Shown piece after piece: positions 26,681 to 36,480 of a DNA stretch of 64,000 nucleotides. The stretch's first letter is position 1. Each line of letters opens with the position of its first letter. The notes under the pieces are model-generated. The model made no database searches and was not told the DNA's origin. It was given only the letters and a program-made list of their open reading frames with translations. The DNA lies in NCBI RefSeq assembly GCF_013033355.1, contig NZ_WQDY01000006.1, positions 124,001 to 188,000 on the forward strand. The letters are read 5' to 3'. Source of the DNA: Ruegeria lacuscaerulensis (GTDB taxonomy: Bacteria > Pseudomonadota > Alphaproteobacteria > Rhodobacterales > Rhodobacteraceae). The position numbers and the translations under genes are program-made.

Positions 26681-27610
26681 ATGCTTGGAAAATCTCAAAA
26701 AGCCGCCCACTTGGCCGAAGATATCACGGATTACACGGTCATTCAGGGGCGTTCACTGTGGCAGGACGCGCGGATGCGTTTTGTGCGCAATAAGGCTGCG
26801 ATGGCCAGCCTAGTCATTCTGGCGCTAATCGTTCTGTTCACAATCATCGGTCCCTATTTCGCGGTCTGGAACAATGAAGAGATCGACTGGAACGTCATGG
26901 GTGACGTCCGCGGCATGGGGATGCCCTCGGTTGAGACGGGGCATTTTTTTGGCGTCGATGATCTAGGGCGCGATCTGTACAGCCGCGTCATACAGGCCAC
27001 CACCACATCGCTGCTAGTCGGTCTGATCGGGGCGGCCACGGCGCTAATCGTGGGCACCTGCTATGGTATCGCCGCAGGATATATCGGTGGCCGGACCGAC
27101 AGCGTCATGATGCGCTTTGTCGACATCTTGCTGGCGATCCCGGCAACTCTGGTGATTATTCTGCTGCTAGTCGTGGCAGGTCGATCCTTCTTCATGCTGT
27201 TCATCGCACTTGGCGCGGTCGGCTGGCTGACCATGGCTCGGATCGTACGGGGTCAAACCCTGACCCTGAAAAACCGTGAGTTTATCGAGGCCGCCCGCGC
27301 CGCAGGCGTCAGCGAATTCACGATCATGTACCGCCATATCCTGCCCAACTTGCTGGGCGTGGTGATCGTCTATGCCTCGCTTCTGGTGCCTGAAATGATC
27401 CTGACCGAGAGCTTTATCTCGTTCCTTGGGCTGGGGATTTCAGAACCTTACACCTCGCTGGGTCGTCTGATCGCGGAAGGGGCGGGAACCATGGGGTATG
27501 GCACCCTGTGGCAATTGATGTTCCCGCTGACATTCTACGTCGCCATCATCATCACGATGTTCTTCATCGGGGATGGTTTGCGTGACGCTCTGGACCCAAA
27601 GGATCGCTGA
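26681..27610 (+). CDS. Oligopeptide ABC transporter permease (OppC/DppC type)
   Basis: The 309-residue protein has the OppC N-terminal cytoplasmic leader with [19 protein letters not shown], six membrane helices, the [15 protein letters not shown] periplasmic motif characteristic of OppC/DppC, and the EAA loop [24 protein letters not shown] 26681 follows a GGGGCGAACC element. It pairs with the OppB-type permease. The fused ATPase gene starts directly after its stop (TGA-T-ATG). Confidence 0.93.
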   Translation: MLGKSQKAAHLAEDITDYTVIQGRSLWQDARMRFVRNKAAMASLVILALIVLFTIIGPYFAVWNNEEIDWNVMGDVRGMGMPSVETGHFFGVDDLGRDLYSRVIQATTTSLLVGLIGAATALIVGTCYGIAAGYIGGRTDSVMMRFVDILLAIPATLVIILLLVVAGRSFFMLFIALGAVGWLTMARIVRGQTLTLKNREFIEAARAAGVSEFTIMYRHILPNLLGVVIVYASLLVPEMILTESFISFLGLGISEPYTSLGRLIAEGAGTMGYGTLWQLMFPLTFYVAIIITMFFIGDGLRDALDPKDR

Positions 27611-27611
27611 T

Positions 27612-29417
27612 ATGAGTCTGTTTTCCGTAAAAGACCTGAAGGTCCAGTTCGACACGCCCGATGGCGTGGTCGAGGCCGTCAAAGGCATCAGTTTCGACAT
27701 AAACCCCGGCGAATGCCTTGGCATCGTGGGTGAAAGCGGGTCGGGCAAAAGCCAAACCTTCATGGCGGCCATGGGCTTGCTGCCACCTGCTGGTCGGGCG
27801 CTTGGGTCAGTCAAATTGAACGGCACCGAAGTCCTGAACCTGCCCATCAACCGCCTGAACAAGATCCGTGGCTCAGACGTGGGCATGATCTTTCAGGACC
27901 CATTGACCGCGCTGACCCCGCATCTGCGCATCGGCCAGCAAATGCGCGAGGTTCTTCAGGTGCATGAGGGGCTGCAGGGTTCCAAAGCGCGGGCTCGCTG
28001 TCTGGACTGGCTGAACCGCGTCCGCATCCCCGAGGCCGCGCGGCGACTGGATCAATACCCGCACGAGCTGTCAGGCGGGATGCGCCAACGCGTGATGATC
28101 GCCATGTCGATGCTGTGCAATCCCAAACTGCTGATCGCGGATGAGCCGACAACGGCGCTGGACGTGACCGTTCAGGCCGACATTCTTGACCTGATGGTGC
28201 GCCTGCAAAAGGACGAAGGCACCGCGATTGCCCTGATCACCCATGATATGGGCGTAGTCGCCCGTATGTGCGACCGCATTCAAGTCATGCGCATGGGCGA
28301 ATTTGTTGAGGCCGGAGACACCCGCGAAATTTTCCGCAACCCGCAACACGACTATACCCGCACCCTTCTCGAGGCGATGCCACGCATTGATGCGGGCGAT
28401 GCGCCCAAGGCGTTGGAGAAGGTCGAAGAACCGCTGCTCAAGGTCGATGACGTCAAGGTGCATTTCCCGATCAACGTCAAAGGCGGGCTGTTCGGGCGCA
28501 AAGTGCCACTCAAAGCCGTCGATGGCGTAAGCTTTGACATCCGCAAGGGTGAAACTCTGGGCGTTGTGGGCGAATCCGGCTGCGGCAAGTCCACGCTGGC
28601 GCGCGCTGTATTGCAACTGATCGAACCCAGTGGCGGAAATGTCAGCTGGTTGGGCCATCCTATTGTGGGTCTGAAACGCGCCGAGCTGAACAAGTACCGC
28701 AAGGACTTGCAGATCGTCTTTCAAGACCCATTGGCCAGCCTCGATCCGCGCATGACAATCTCGGCTTCGATCGCCGAGCCGCTCAAGACCTACCGCCCTG
28801 ATCTGACGGACCGCGAGCGCAAGCAGATGGTCAGCGAAATGATGGAGCGTGTGGGCTTAAACGCCAACATGATCAACCGTTATCCGCACGAGTTGTCAGG
28901 CGGTCAGAACCAACGGGTCGGCATCGCGCGCGCGATGATCAACAAACCCAAGCTGATCATCTGCGACGAGGCGGTCTCGGCCTTGGACGTGTCCATTCAG
29001 GCGCAGATCGTTGAATTGCTGCGCGAGTTGCAGCAGGAGTTCGGCCTTTCGATGATCTTCATCAGCCACGATCTGTCGGTTGTACGTGCCGTGTCGAACC
29101 GGATCATGGTGTTGTACCTGGGTCGGATCGTGGAGCTGGGGGATGGCGAGGTGATCTGCTCTGATCCGATCCATCCCTATACCAAGTCTCTGATATCGGC
29201 TGTTCCGATCCCTGACCCAGATGTGGAACGGAGCCGCCAAAGGCTGAAAATCCCCGGTGAGCTTCCCTCGCCGATGGATCCGAAGGCTGCCCTGCGGTTT
29301 CTCCCCAGTCGCCTGTCCGCTGGCCAAGAGGACTATGTCCCGCAACTTAACGAAATTAGGCCCGATCACTTCGTTGCGGAGCATGATCCACTGGAAAGCA
29401 TTGTGGCCAATGCATAG
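27612..29417 (+). CDS. Fused oligopeptide ABC transporter ATPase (OppD-OppF type)
   Basis: The 601-residue protein holds two complete ABC ATPase domains in tandem. The first has [17 protein letters not shown] and [11 protein letters not shown]; the second has [18 protein letters not shown] and [11 protein letters not shown]. Each is followed by the oligopeptide-transporter C-terminal extension (Pfam oligo_HPY type), the second ending in SAVPIPDPD. In E. coli these are two genes, oppD and oppF; fusion is common in alphaproteobacteria. The Walker B segment of the second half reads DEAVSALD rather than DEPTSALD, as in many OppF/DppF proteins. It energises peptide uptake and is the last gene of the operon. 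Confidence 0.93.
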   Translation: MSLFSVKDLKVQFDTPDGVVEAVKGISFDINPGECLGIVGESGSGKSQTFMAAMGLLPPAGRALGSVKLNGTEVLNLPINRLNKIRGSDVGMIFQDPLTALTPHLRIGQQMREVLQVHEGLQGSKARARCLDWLNRVRIPEAARRLDQYPHELSGGMRQRVMIAMSMLCNPKLLIADEPTTALDVTVQADILDLMVRLQKDEGTAIALITHDMGVVARMCDRIQVMRMGEFVEAGDTREIFRNPQHDYTRTLLEAMPRIDAGDAPKALEKVEEPLLKVDDVKVHFPINVKGGLFGRKVPLKAVDGVSFDIRKGETLGVVGESGCGKSTLARAVLQLIEPSGGNVSWLGHPIVGLKRAELNKYRKDLQIVFQDPLASLDPRMTISASIAEPLKTYRPDLTDRERKQMVSEMMERVGLNANMINRYPHELSGGQNQRVGIARAMINKPKLIICDEAVSALDVSIQAQIVELLRELQQEFGLSMIFISHDLSVVRAVSNRIMVLYLGRIVELGDGEVICSDPIHPYTKSLISAVPIPDPDVERSRQRLKIPGELPSPMDPKAALRFLPSRLSAGQEDYVPQLNEIRPDHFVAEHDPLESIVANA

Positions 29418-29422
29418 TACAA

Positions 29423-29451
29423 ACCTCAAAGCCAGATTCTGGCTTTGAGGT
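29423..29451 (+). terminator. Long inverted repeat after the peptide transporter operon
   Basis: A 14-base arm (ACCTCAAAGCCAGA) is followed by its exact complement with one base between, giving about a 13-bp stem with a tight loop a few bases after the ATPase stop. The following TATTAACC is only weakly T-rich. Position strongly suggests the operon terminator. Confidence 0.75.
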
Positions 29452-29724
29452 ATTAACCAACCCGCCTGTTTTTCCATCAATTAGGCGCTTTTTTGGAAAC
29501 TATCTCGCTCTAAAATATAAATTAGTTTCCTAATATAGCACGAAAGGTAAGGTTTCATTCGCATGTGACAATGGATCGTTTTGACTTCCCTGTATTGGGA
29601 TGGCACGATTTCTCCTGTTTCCCTAGCGGTCTCGCGATGTCATTGAACATTCCGGGTTCACGGCCTAAGACAACGTTCCGAAGCCTCTGGACTTCGGTGC
29701 AAATTTTAAAAACTGAGAGGTACA
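29452..29724 (+). other. Intergenic region upstream of galU
   Basis: With the preceding hairpin, 307 bases separate the peptide operon from galU. No gene is visible. It contains a promoter-like element at 29493-29521 and then a leader of about 200 bases before the galU ATG. I see no recognisable riboswitch. Confidence 0.5.
29493..29521 (+). promoter_or_regulatory. Candidate sigma70-type promoter for galU
   Basis: TTGGAA and TATAAA are separated by 17 bases in an AT-rich stretch about 200 bases upstream of the galU start codon, the best sigma70-like match noticed in the window. Confidence 0.5.
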
Positions 29725-30618
29725 ATGGTACGCAAGGTTACCAAAGCGATTTTCCCGGTTGCGGGACTGGGTACCCGCTTTCTGCCTGCGACGAAATCCG
29801 TCCCCAAAGAGATTATGACTCTGGTCGATCGTCCGCTGGTCCAATACGCAATTGACGAAGCGCGTGCGGCTGGCATCAAGGAATTCATCTTTGTCACATC
29901 GCGCGGCAAATCCGCGCTTGAGGACTATTTTGATCACAACCATATTCTGGAGCAAGAACTCAAGGCCAAGGGCAAAGACGAGCTGCTTGAAGTGCTGGAT
30001 GAAACCAACATGGAAAGTGGCGCAATCGCGTATATCAGGCAGCACAAAGCTCTGGGCCTGGGTCATGCTGTGTGGTGTGCTCGCCGATTGATCGGGGATG
30101 AGCCCTTTGCCGTCATGTTGCCTGATGACGTCATCGCCGCGGACAAACCGTGCTTGCAGCAAATGGTCGAAGCCTATGAGGAAACCGGCGGAAACATGGT
30201 GGCTGCGATGGAGGTTCCCCAAGAAAAAACCAGCTCCTATGGTGTTTTGGACGTAGGTGAGAATATCGGACAAGTTGTCCGGGCTCGTGGCATGGTGGAA
30301 AAGCCCAAACCGGATGAGGCGCCTTCAAACCTCGCAGTGATCGGTCGCTACATTCTGGGCCCATCGGTTCTGTATAATCTGAACCAGAAGAAAAAAGGCA
30401 GCGGTGGTGAGATTCAGCTGACGGACGCGATTGCCGAGGATATCGGGAATGGTGTGCCGGTATTTGGGCACAAGTTCGAAGGACAACGTTTCGACTGCGG
30501 CTCGAAGGCTGGATTTCTACAAGCAACCGTGGCTTTTGCATTGGCCCGACCCGATCTGCGCGACGACCTGCGGGAATATCTGCACGATACGATGGCGACT
30601 GACCAAGCAGCCCAATAA
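29725..30618 (+). CDS. galU: UTP--glucose-1-phosphate uridylyltransferase
   Basis: This 297-residue nucleotidyltransferase has the GalU signature GLGTRFLPATKSVPKEM-like segment near residues 13-29 (here ending KEI), the VMLPDDVI metal site near 130, and the VEKPKPDEAPSNLAVIGRY segment near 190. It makes UDP-glucose from UTP and glucose-1-phosphate in the cytoplasm, feeding surface polysaccharides and, through the ugd gene at 34179, UDP-glucuronate. A GAGAGG ribosome site precedes the ATG. A classic rho-independent terminator follows. Confidence 0.95.
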   Translation: MVRKVTKAIFPVAGLGTRFLPATKSVPKEIMTLVDRPLVQYAIDEARAAGIKEFIFVTSRGKSALEDYFDHNHILEQELKAKGKDELLEVLDETNMESGAIAYIRQHKALGLGHAVWCARRLIGDEPFAVMLPDDVIAADKPCLQQMVEAYEETGGNMVAAMEVPQEKTSSYGVLDVGENIGQVVRARGMVEKPKPDEAPSNLAVIGRYILGPSVLYNLNQKKKGSGGEIQLTDAIAEDIGNGVPVFGHKFEGQRFDCGSKAGFLQATVAFALARPDLRDDLREYLHDTMATDQAAQ

Positions 30619-30641
30619 TTTCCGCCCCATAATCTCAGTAC

Positions 30642-30675
30642 AAAGGCACCCGGTTTTGGGTGCCTTTTCTTTTTC
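30642..30675 (+). terminator. Rho-independent terminator after galU
   Basis: A 10-bp perfect stem (AAAGGCACCC / GGGTGCCTTT) with a 6-base loop is followed by a T-rich tract (TTTTCTTTTT). This is a textbook intrinsic terminator. Confidence 0.9.
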
Positions 30676-30807
30676 GGGCAACATGACAGAAAACTTACCA
30701 CTTCCTTTTGGACGCGTTCTGCCCGCTTAGCGTGAATTCATCCATTTGATGGCAGTTTGGCGCGCAAATCAATTGTCGGACCAGCATCTTCAGGAGGACA
30801 CGCCCCA

Positions 30808-31884
30808 ATGCCACAAGTTTCACCCCGCTTGGATTTACCATTCATTCAACCCTCGCAAGCACAAAAGCACGTCACTCATAACGAAGCCTTAAGGCAATTG
30901 GATATGATTGTTCAATTAAGCGTCGTGGCAACCGATGCATCAAACCCACCAGTGGCCCCAGCGCAGGGTGAAGTTCATGCCGTAGGTGAAGCTCCGATTG
31001 GTGAATGGTCAGGTCAGGAAAACATGCTTGCGGCATGGTTGGATAATGCGTGGCACTTTGTAGCGCCAGATATTGGCTGGAGAGCGTGGGACATCAGCGC
31101 CGGGCGTGTGAAAGTCTGGACAGGCTCGAATTGGGTTGTGCCGGCAGGGGCAACGCAGAATCTGGACGGGATAGGCGTCGCAACGACCTGGGACGCAACA
31201 AACCGCCTCTCGGTTCGTTCTTCTGCCACATTGCTAAGCCATGAGGGCAATAGCCACCAGTTAAAGATCAACAAGGCAAGCGCGGGGGATACCGCTTCGC
31301 TTTTGTTTCAATCCAACTGGACCGGTCACGCCGAAATGGGACTGGCAGGCTCAACTGGTTTTTCAATCAAGGTTTCGGCAGATGGGAACACATGGACAGA
31401 TGCCCTTGTTTTCGATCCGACAACTGCAATTGCAACTGGTGCAGCGATTCAAAGCAGTGCTTCGGACGTAACTGCGGGTCGTTTGATGCGGGCGGATTTT
31501 GGCTATAGCCCCGGCAACGTGCTGGGATCTGTGTCACAAACATCAGGCACGCCGACAGGCGCAGTGATCGAGCGGGGCTCGAACGCAAATGGTGAATTTG
31601 TTCGTTTCGCAGACGGCACTCAAATCTGTACAGTCAATCTGAGCGCAGTAGGCTGCACCATCGGCGAAGGCGCGATTTTTTCAAGCGGGCAAAACAGTTG
31701 GTCCTTTCCAATTGCCTTTGCCTCTGGGACCAAACCTGCCCTAAGCGGCAGCGGTGGATCGGTCTCGCGATTTGTCGGGTTTGATGCGCCGGCAGCCACA
31801 AATGTGTCCTACCAAGTACTATCAACGGTTTCTGACCCTGCGCCTGTCGCTCCGACCGCAACCGCCACAGGACGCTGGTTCTGA
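30808..31884 (+). CDS. DUF2793-domain protein, phage/GTA tail-fibre-like
   Basis: The 358-residue protein starts at ATG 30808 behind a perfect AGGAGG site. Its first 110 residues match the DUF2793 pattern: SPRLDLPFIQPSQAQKHVTHNEALR, then repeated GEVHAVG and WLDNAWHFVAP segments and a GW-AWD motif. The rest is a Gly/Ser/Thr-rich beta structure with an ANGEFVRFADGTQIC segment resembling tail-fibre and collar proteins. DUF2793 proteins are typical of Rhodobacterales; to my recollection the unlinked tail-fibre gene of the Rhodobacter capsulatus gene transfer agent is one. No phage genes surround it; it sits between sugar-nucleotide genes. A role in a gene transfer agent or surface recognition is inference. 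Confidence 0.75.
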   Translation: MPQVSPRLDLPFIQPSQAQKHVTHNEALRQLDMIVQLSVVATDASNPPVAPAQGEVHAVGEAPIGEWSGQENMLAAWLDNAWHFVAPDIGWRAWDISAGRVKVWTGSNWVVPAGATQNLDGIGVATTWDATNRLSVRSSATLLSHEGNSHQLKINKASAGDTASLLFQSNWTGHAEMGLAGSTGFSIKVSADGNTWTDALVFDPTTAIATGAAIQSSASDVTAGRLMRADFGYSPGNVLGSVSQTSGTPTGAVIERGSNANGEFVRFADGTQICTVNLSAVGCTIGEGAIFSSGQNSWSFPIAFASGTKPALSGSGGSVSRFVGFDAPAATNVSYQVLSTVSDPAPVAPTATATGRWF

Positions 31885-31907
31885 TCAGAGGTTTTGTGAT
31901 CTGAGCT

Positions 31908-32885
31908 TTACTTTGCCCGCAATTCAGCATCTGACTGTTCCAGAAACCACGCATAGGTTTCGTGGATGCCGTCTTGCAAGGTGATCCGCGCACGCCAACC
32001 CATATCCGCCAATCGTGACACATCCATGAGCTTACGCATTGTGCCATCTGGTTTGCTGACATCCTGAGTGATCCGCCCGGTGTAACCCACCGTGCGGGCC
32101 ACCAGAGTTGCAAGCTCCGCGATCGAGATATCCTCGCCACAGCCGACGTTGATATGGCTCAGCATGGGTTCTGTGTTGGCTTCATAAACATCGCGTGGCA
32201 GATCGAGCACAAACAGAGACGCTTTGGCCATATCGTCTACGTGCAGAAACTCTCGGCGAGGCTTACCGGTTCCCCAGATGACTACCTCGTCCAGACCGTC
32301 CCGCTTGGCTTCGTGAAAACGACGGATCAAAGCCGGCAGAACATGGCTGTTTTCAGGGTGAAAGTTATCACCTGGGCCGTACAGATTGGTTGGCATAACT
32401 GAGCGATAGTCAACGCCGTGCTGCCGGTTGTAGCTTTCGCACAGCTTGATACCTGCAATCTTGGCAACTGCGTACGGCTCATTTGTCGGCTCAAGCACTC
32501 CAGTCAGCAGAGCATCTTCTCGCATCGGTTGCGGTACAGCCTTGGGATAGATGCATGAGCTGCCAAGTTGCAGCAGGCGCTGGACTCCCACTGAAAACGC
32601 CTGATGGATAACGTTGCATTCGATCATCAGGTTTTCGTAAATGAAATCTGCCGGGTATGTATTGTTCGCGTGAATACCTCCGACCTTGGCTGCCGCCAAA
32701 ACGACAACATCGGGCCGTTCGGTCTCCATGAAGAGCCGAACTGCGGACTGATCAGTCAAATCCAGTTCCGCATGAGTGCGGGTTACAATGGTCAGTGCCT
32801 CACCTGCCGCCCCACGATCTTGCAACTGCCGTAGTATGGCCGCACCGACCATACCACGATGACCGGCAACATAGATTTTCCGCAT
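31908..32885 (-). CDS. fcl: GDP-L-fucose synthase
   Basis: This is a 325-residue short-chain dehydrogenase/epimerase with NADP-binding GHRGMVG near residue 8, catalytic GSSCIYP and YAVAKIAG motifs, and the [18 protein letters not shown] segment specific to GDP-fucose synthase. It converts GDP-4-keto-6-deoxymannose to GDP-L-fucose by epimerisation and reduction. I chose ATG 32885, preceded by GAGGTGGG, rather than an ATG 18 bases upstream that would overlap gmd by 8 bases. Translation is probably coupled to gmd either way. Confidence 0.94.
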   Translation of the reverse strand: MRKIYVAGHRGMVGAAILRQLQDRGAAGEALTIVTRTHAELDLTDQSAVRLFMETERPDVVVLAAAKVGGIHANNTYPADFIYENLMIECNVIHQAFSVGVQRLLQLGSSCIYPKAVPQPMREDALLTGVLEPTNEPYAVAKIAGIKLCESYNRQHGVDYRSVMPTNLYGPGDNFHPENSHVLPALIRRFHEAKRDGLDEVVIWGTGKPRREFLHVDDMAKASLFVLDLPRDVYEANTEPMLSHINVGCGEDISIAELATLVARTVGYTGRITQDVSKPDGTMRKLMDVSRLADMGWRARITLQDGIHETYAWFLEQSDAELRAK

Positions 32886-32895
32886 TGCGCCCACC

Positions 32896-34020
32896 TCAGC
32901 CATTTTCCAGGCTTACTGGCAAATCGAAGCCGTGCTCTTTCAGCAAGGCATGACGTTTGGCGGTCTTGAGGTCTTCGCTTACCATTTCAGAACACATTTC
33001 CTGAACGGTCAGTTCCGGCACCCATCCAAGTTTGGTTTTGGCCTTCGAAGGGTCGCCCAACAGGGTCTCGACCTCGGCGGGCCGGAAGTATTGCGGATCG
33101 ATACGCATGACGACGTCCCCGGGCTTAAGCGCGGGCGCATTTTCGCCCTTGACCGCTTTGACAGTCGCAACTTCCTGAACGCCTTCACCCGAGAACTCCA
33201 GCGTAACACCCAGTTCCGCAGCGGACCACTCGATAAACTGACGAACGGAGTACTGTACGCCTGTCGCGATAACGAAGTCTTCTGGCGCATCCTGCTGCAG
33301 CATTAGCCATTGCATCCGCACATAGTCTTTCGCGTGCCCCCAATCGCGCAGACTGTCGATGTTGCCCATGTACAGGCACTCCTCAAGCCCCTGCGCAATA
33401 TTCGCAAGACCCCGTGTTATTTTCCGCGTCACGAAGGTTTCACCCCGGCGCGGGCTTTCGTGGTTGAACAGAATTCCGTTGCAAGCATACATCCCGTACG
33501 CCTCACGGTAATTCACAGTAATCCAGTATGAATAAAGCTTGGCTACGGCATATGGGGACCGGGGATGGAACGGTGTGGTTTCTTTCTGAGGAATTTCCTG
33601 CACCAAGCCATACAACTCGGAAGTCGACGCCTGATAGAAACGTGTCTTCTTTTCCAGGCCTAAAAACCGTATCGCTTCCAGCAATCGCAGCGTCCCAATC
33701 GCATCGACATCCGCTGTGTATTCCGGCGATTCAAAGCTGACGGCAACATGGGATTGCGCGCCGAGGTTATAGACCTCATCCGGCTGAACTTCCTGAATGA
33801 TTCGAGTCAGGTTGGACGTGTCGCTGAGATCACCATAGTGCAAGTGGAGTTGAGGGTTCGGATCGTGCGGATCCTGATAGATATGATCAATGCGTTGCGT
33901 ATTAAACGACGAGGCGCGGCGCTTGATTCCGTGAACTTCATACCCTTTCTCCAAGAGAAACTCGGCCAGATACGATCCGTCTTGCCCTGTAATGCCGGTT
34001 ATTAAAGCAGTTTTTGTCAT
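32896..34020 (-). CDS. gmd: GDP-mannose 4,6-dehydratase
   Basis: The 374-residue protein has Rossmann [13 protein letters not shown] at the N-terminus, the [15 protein letters not shown] segment typical of Gmd, and the catalytic [10 protein letters not shown] (Y-x3-K). It removes water from GDP-mannose to give GDP-4-keto-6-deoxymannose, the substrate of the neighbouring fcl product. ATG 34020 is preferred over an upstream TTG at 34035. The gene is divergent from ugd across about 160 bases. GDP-fucose or a related deoxysugar is thus made for a surface glycan assembled elsewhere. Confidence 0.95.
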   Translation of the reverse strand: MTKTALITGITGQDGSYLAEFLLEKGYEVHGIKRRASSFNTQRIDHIYQDPHDPNPQLHLHYGDLSDTSNLTRIIQEVQPDEVYNLGAQSHVAVSFESPEYTADVDAIGTLRLLEAIRFLGLEKKTRFYQASTSELYGLVQEIPQKETTPFHPRSPYAVAKLYSYWITVNYREAYGMYACNGILFNHESPRRGETFVTRKITRGLANIAQGLEECLYMGNIDSLRDWGHAKDYVRMQWLMLQQDAPEDFVIATGVQYSVRQFIEWSAAELGVTLEFSGEGVQEVATVKAVKGENAPALKPGDVVMRIDPQYFRPAEVETLLGDPSKAKTKLGWVPELTVQEMCSEMVSEDLKTAKRHALLKEHGFDLPVSLENG

Positions 34021-34178
34021 TGTCTCGTTCCACAAAACTCAATCTGGCTGGTAGGACTCTCAGAAACAGCAAGAACACCCAGAATGCAACCCGGCGGCAG
34101 GAAACGGCATTGAAACCCGTTGAACTTTGCGAAATGCTGGCGCGCGTTAAACAGTCTTTTGTTGAAGGACATTGAAAA

Positions 34179-35483
34179 ATGCGGATAGCGATGATCGGCA
34201 CAGGTTATGTTGGCCTTGTGTCGGGCGTTTGCTTCTCGGATTTTGGCCATGACGTTATTTGCGTCGACAAAGCCGAAAAGAAAATCGAGATGTTGCAAGC
34301 TGGCCAAGTTCCCATCTACGAACCGGGACTTGATGTCCTGATGGCCAAGAATGTAGCAGCAGGGCGGTTGAGTTTCACGACCGATCTGGCTGCTGCCGTG
34401 GACGGTGCAGACGCAGTTTTCATTGCCGTTGGAACCCCAACCCGGCGCGGCGACGGGCACGCTGATCTGACCTACGTGATGGCCGCCGCGCAAGAGATTG
34501 CTCAGTCGGTCACCGACTACACCGTGATCGTCACCAAATCGACCGTGCCCGTCGGCACCAACAGAAAGGTGCACGAGGCTGTTCTTGAGGCCAATGCGGA
34601 TGCAGATTTTGACGTCGCTTCAAATCCTGAATTCCTGCGCGAAGGAGCGGCGATTGACGATTTCATGCGCCCCGATCGTGTTGTCGTTGGCGTTGAAAGC
34701 GATCGCGCCGCCGAAGTTATGGCCGAGATTTACCGGCCGCTCTATCTGCGAGACTTCCCGATCCTGACGACGGATCTAGAAAGCGCCGAGATGATAAAAT
34801 ACGCGGCAAACGCGTTTCTTGCGACCAAGATTACTTTCATCAACGAAATCGCCGGCCTGTGCGAACGTGTGGGCGGTGATGTCAAAGAAGTCGCGCGCGG
34901 CATTGGTCTGGATGGTCGTATCGGCAACAAGTTCCTGCATGCTGGTCCGGGTTATGGTGGCTCGTGCTTTCCTAAAGATACCGCTGCTTTGGCGAGGATC
35001 GGTCAGGAACACGCTTATCCGATGCAGATCACCGAAACTGTTATGCGCGTGAATGACGGTGTCAAACACCGCATGATCGAGAAAATTCGCGACGTATGCG
35101 ATGACAGCTTTAACGGTAAGACCATCGCGGTTCTGGGTGTTACGTTCAAACCCAACACAGATGATATGCGTGATGCCCCTTCGTTGACCATTGTCCCCGC
35201 ACTGATCGGCGGAGGCGCAACGGTTCGGGTTGTGGATCCGCAGGGCCGAGCCGAGGGATTAGCCTTGTTGCCGGGCGTGGAATGGTGCGACGACCCTTAT
35301 ACCGCAACCGCCGATGCGGATGCGGTCGTATTGCTGACCGAATGGAATGAGTTCCGCGCACTGAACCTGTCGGACATGGCACGTTCAATGAAGTCCCCCC
35401 GGATGGTGGATCTGCGGAACATCTATTCGAAATCGGCTGCCCGGAAATCGGGATTCGAAACCTATATCGGTGTGGGCCGCTGA
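34179..35483 (+). CDS. ugd: UDP-glucose 6-dehydrogenase
   Basis: This 434-residue enzyme has NAD-binding GTGYVGL at residues 7-13, the VGTPT segment, the catalytic cysteine in GYGGSCFPKDT near residue 263, and the C-terminal VTFKPNTDDMRDAPS domain typical of the family. It oxidises UDP-glucose twice to UDP-glucuronate for polysaccharide or lipid glycosylation. It uses the product of galU 5 kb away on the same strand. It converges on the PhyH gene with an 8-base gap. Confidence 0.95.
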   Translation: MRIAMIGTGYVGLVSGVCFSDFGHDVICVDKAEKKIEMLQAGQVPIYEPGLDVLMAKNVAAGRLSFTTDLAAAVDGADAVFIAVGTPTRRGDGHADLTYVMAAAQEIAQSVTDYTVIVTKSTVPVGTNRKVHEAVLEANADADFDVASNPEFLREGAAIDDFMRPDRVVVGVESDRAAEVMAEIYRPLYLRDFPILTTDLESAEMIKYAANAFLATKITFINEIAGLCERVGGDVKEVARGIGLDGRIGNKFLHAGPGYGGSCFPKDTAALARIGQEHAYPMQITETVMRVNDGVKHRMIEKIRDVCDDSFNGKTIAVLGVTFKPNTDDMRDAPSLTIVPALIGGGATVRVVDPQGRAEGLALLPGVEWCDDPYTATADADAVVLLTEWNEFRALNLSDMARSMKSPRMVDLRNIYSKSAARKSGFETYIGVGR

Positions 35484-35491
35484 CCGCCGCT

Positions 35492-36376
35492 TTAAGAATT
35501 GGCGTATAGCGGCACAGAACTGTCTGCTCCCTCAGCCAGGGCCTTGCTCTGATCTTGCCGTACCTGCTCGTAAAGCGCCAACGCCTCGGGTGAAAACAGC
35601 GTTTCGGGCGCAGGTACCGGCACGAAATTGCTTTGCGTATCTTCGCCCCGTGCCAACAGGGCATAATCGCGTTCGGCCACCAATTGCTTTGCATTCGGGT
35701 TCAGATAGCGGATGGCCAGACCAATCCGCCGGTCATCCGAGCGGTTTGGTCCAGAGCCGTGGATGGTCAACCCGTGGTGCAGCGACATCTGACCCGGTGC
35801 CAGCTCGATATGGGTTTTATCCTCATCCGCGACCTCTACCGCGATCTCCTGCCCGCGCGACAATAAATTCGTATCCGAATAGGTGTCGTTATGCGGAAGG
35901 ATCGGGTTCTTGTGGCTGGCGCTTACGAAATCCATACATCCGCTGTCACACGTTGCAGGAGACAGCGCGATCCACGCGGTCACCTGATCCGGCGTTTCGC
36001 CCATCCCCCAATAGGTCAGATCCTGATGCATACCGACTGTTTGGCGGGTGTGCGGTTCCTTAACAAAAAACTCGGCCGACCAAACCATGATATCCGGCCC
36101 CAGAATACCCTGAACGATATCCAGCACCCGAGGGTCCGTCGCAAGGCGCGCTGCCAGCGGCATAACAAGATGTGCGTTGACCCGTTTATAAGTATTCAGG
36201 GGTAGCGGAAGATCTGCGCCAAGCCAGTCTTTCTCGATCTGTTCGAACTCTGCCCTGATCTCGGACGTTTCCTGTTCCGAAAACGTAGTGAGCGGGTACA
36301 GATATCCGTCCTCCCAATAGCTTTCTATCTGCTCAGGCGTCAGACTGCCAATCGGCGCGGAATTCAATGCAGACAT
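35492..36376 (-). CDS. Phytanoyl-CoA dioxygenase (PhyH) family protein
   Basis: The 294-residue protein is an Fe(II)/2-oxoglutarate oxygenase of the PhyH type. Metal ligands are the H-x-D of MHQDLTYWG and a distal histidine in TIHGSGPN, followed by the 2-oxoglutarate arginine in RRIGLAIRY. I chose ATG 36376, preceded by AAGGAGA, over an upstream start at 36397. The family hydroxylates varied small molecules and the substrate here is unknown. It is divergently transcribed from a GcvA-like LysR gene, its probable regulator. Confidence 0.86.
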   Translation of the reverse strand: MSALNSAPIGSLTPEQIESYWEDGYLYPLTTFSEQETSEIRAEFEQIEKDWLGADLPLPLNTYKRVNAHLVMPLAARLATDPRVLDIVQGILGPDIMVWSAEFFVKEPHTRQTVGMHQDLTYWGMGETPDQVTAWIALSPATCDSGCMDFVSASHKNPILPHNDTYSDTNLLSRGQEIAVEVADEDKTHIELAPGQMSLHHGLTIHGSGPNRSDDRRIGLAIRYLNPNAKQLVAERDYALLARGEDTQSNFVPVPAPETLFSPEALALYEQVRQDQSKALAEGADSSVPLYANS

Positions 36377-36480
36377 GCGTGTCTCCTTCTCAGGCATGTC
36401 TTCAAAGCTTAGACGTTATCCGAAGTAAGGCAGAATGTTGTGTCTTGCCCGTGAGGATAAGTTGAGCTTAGCCTGAATTC

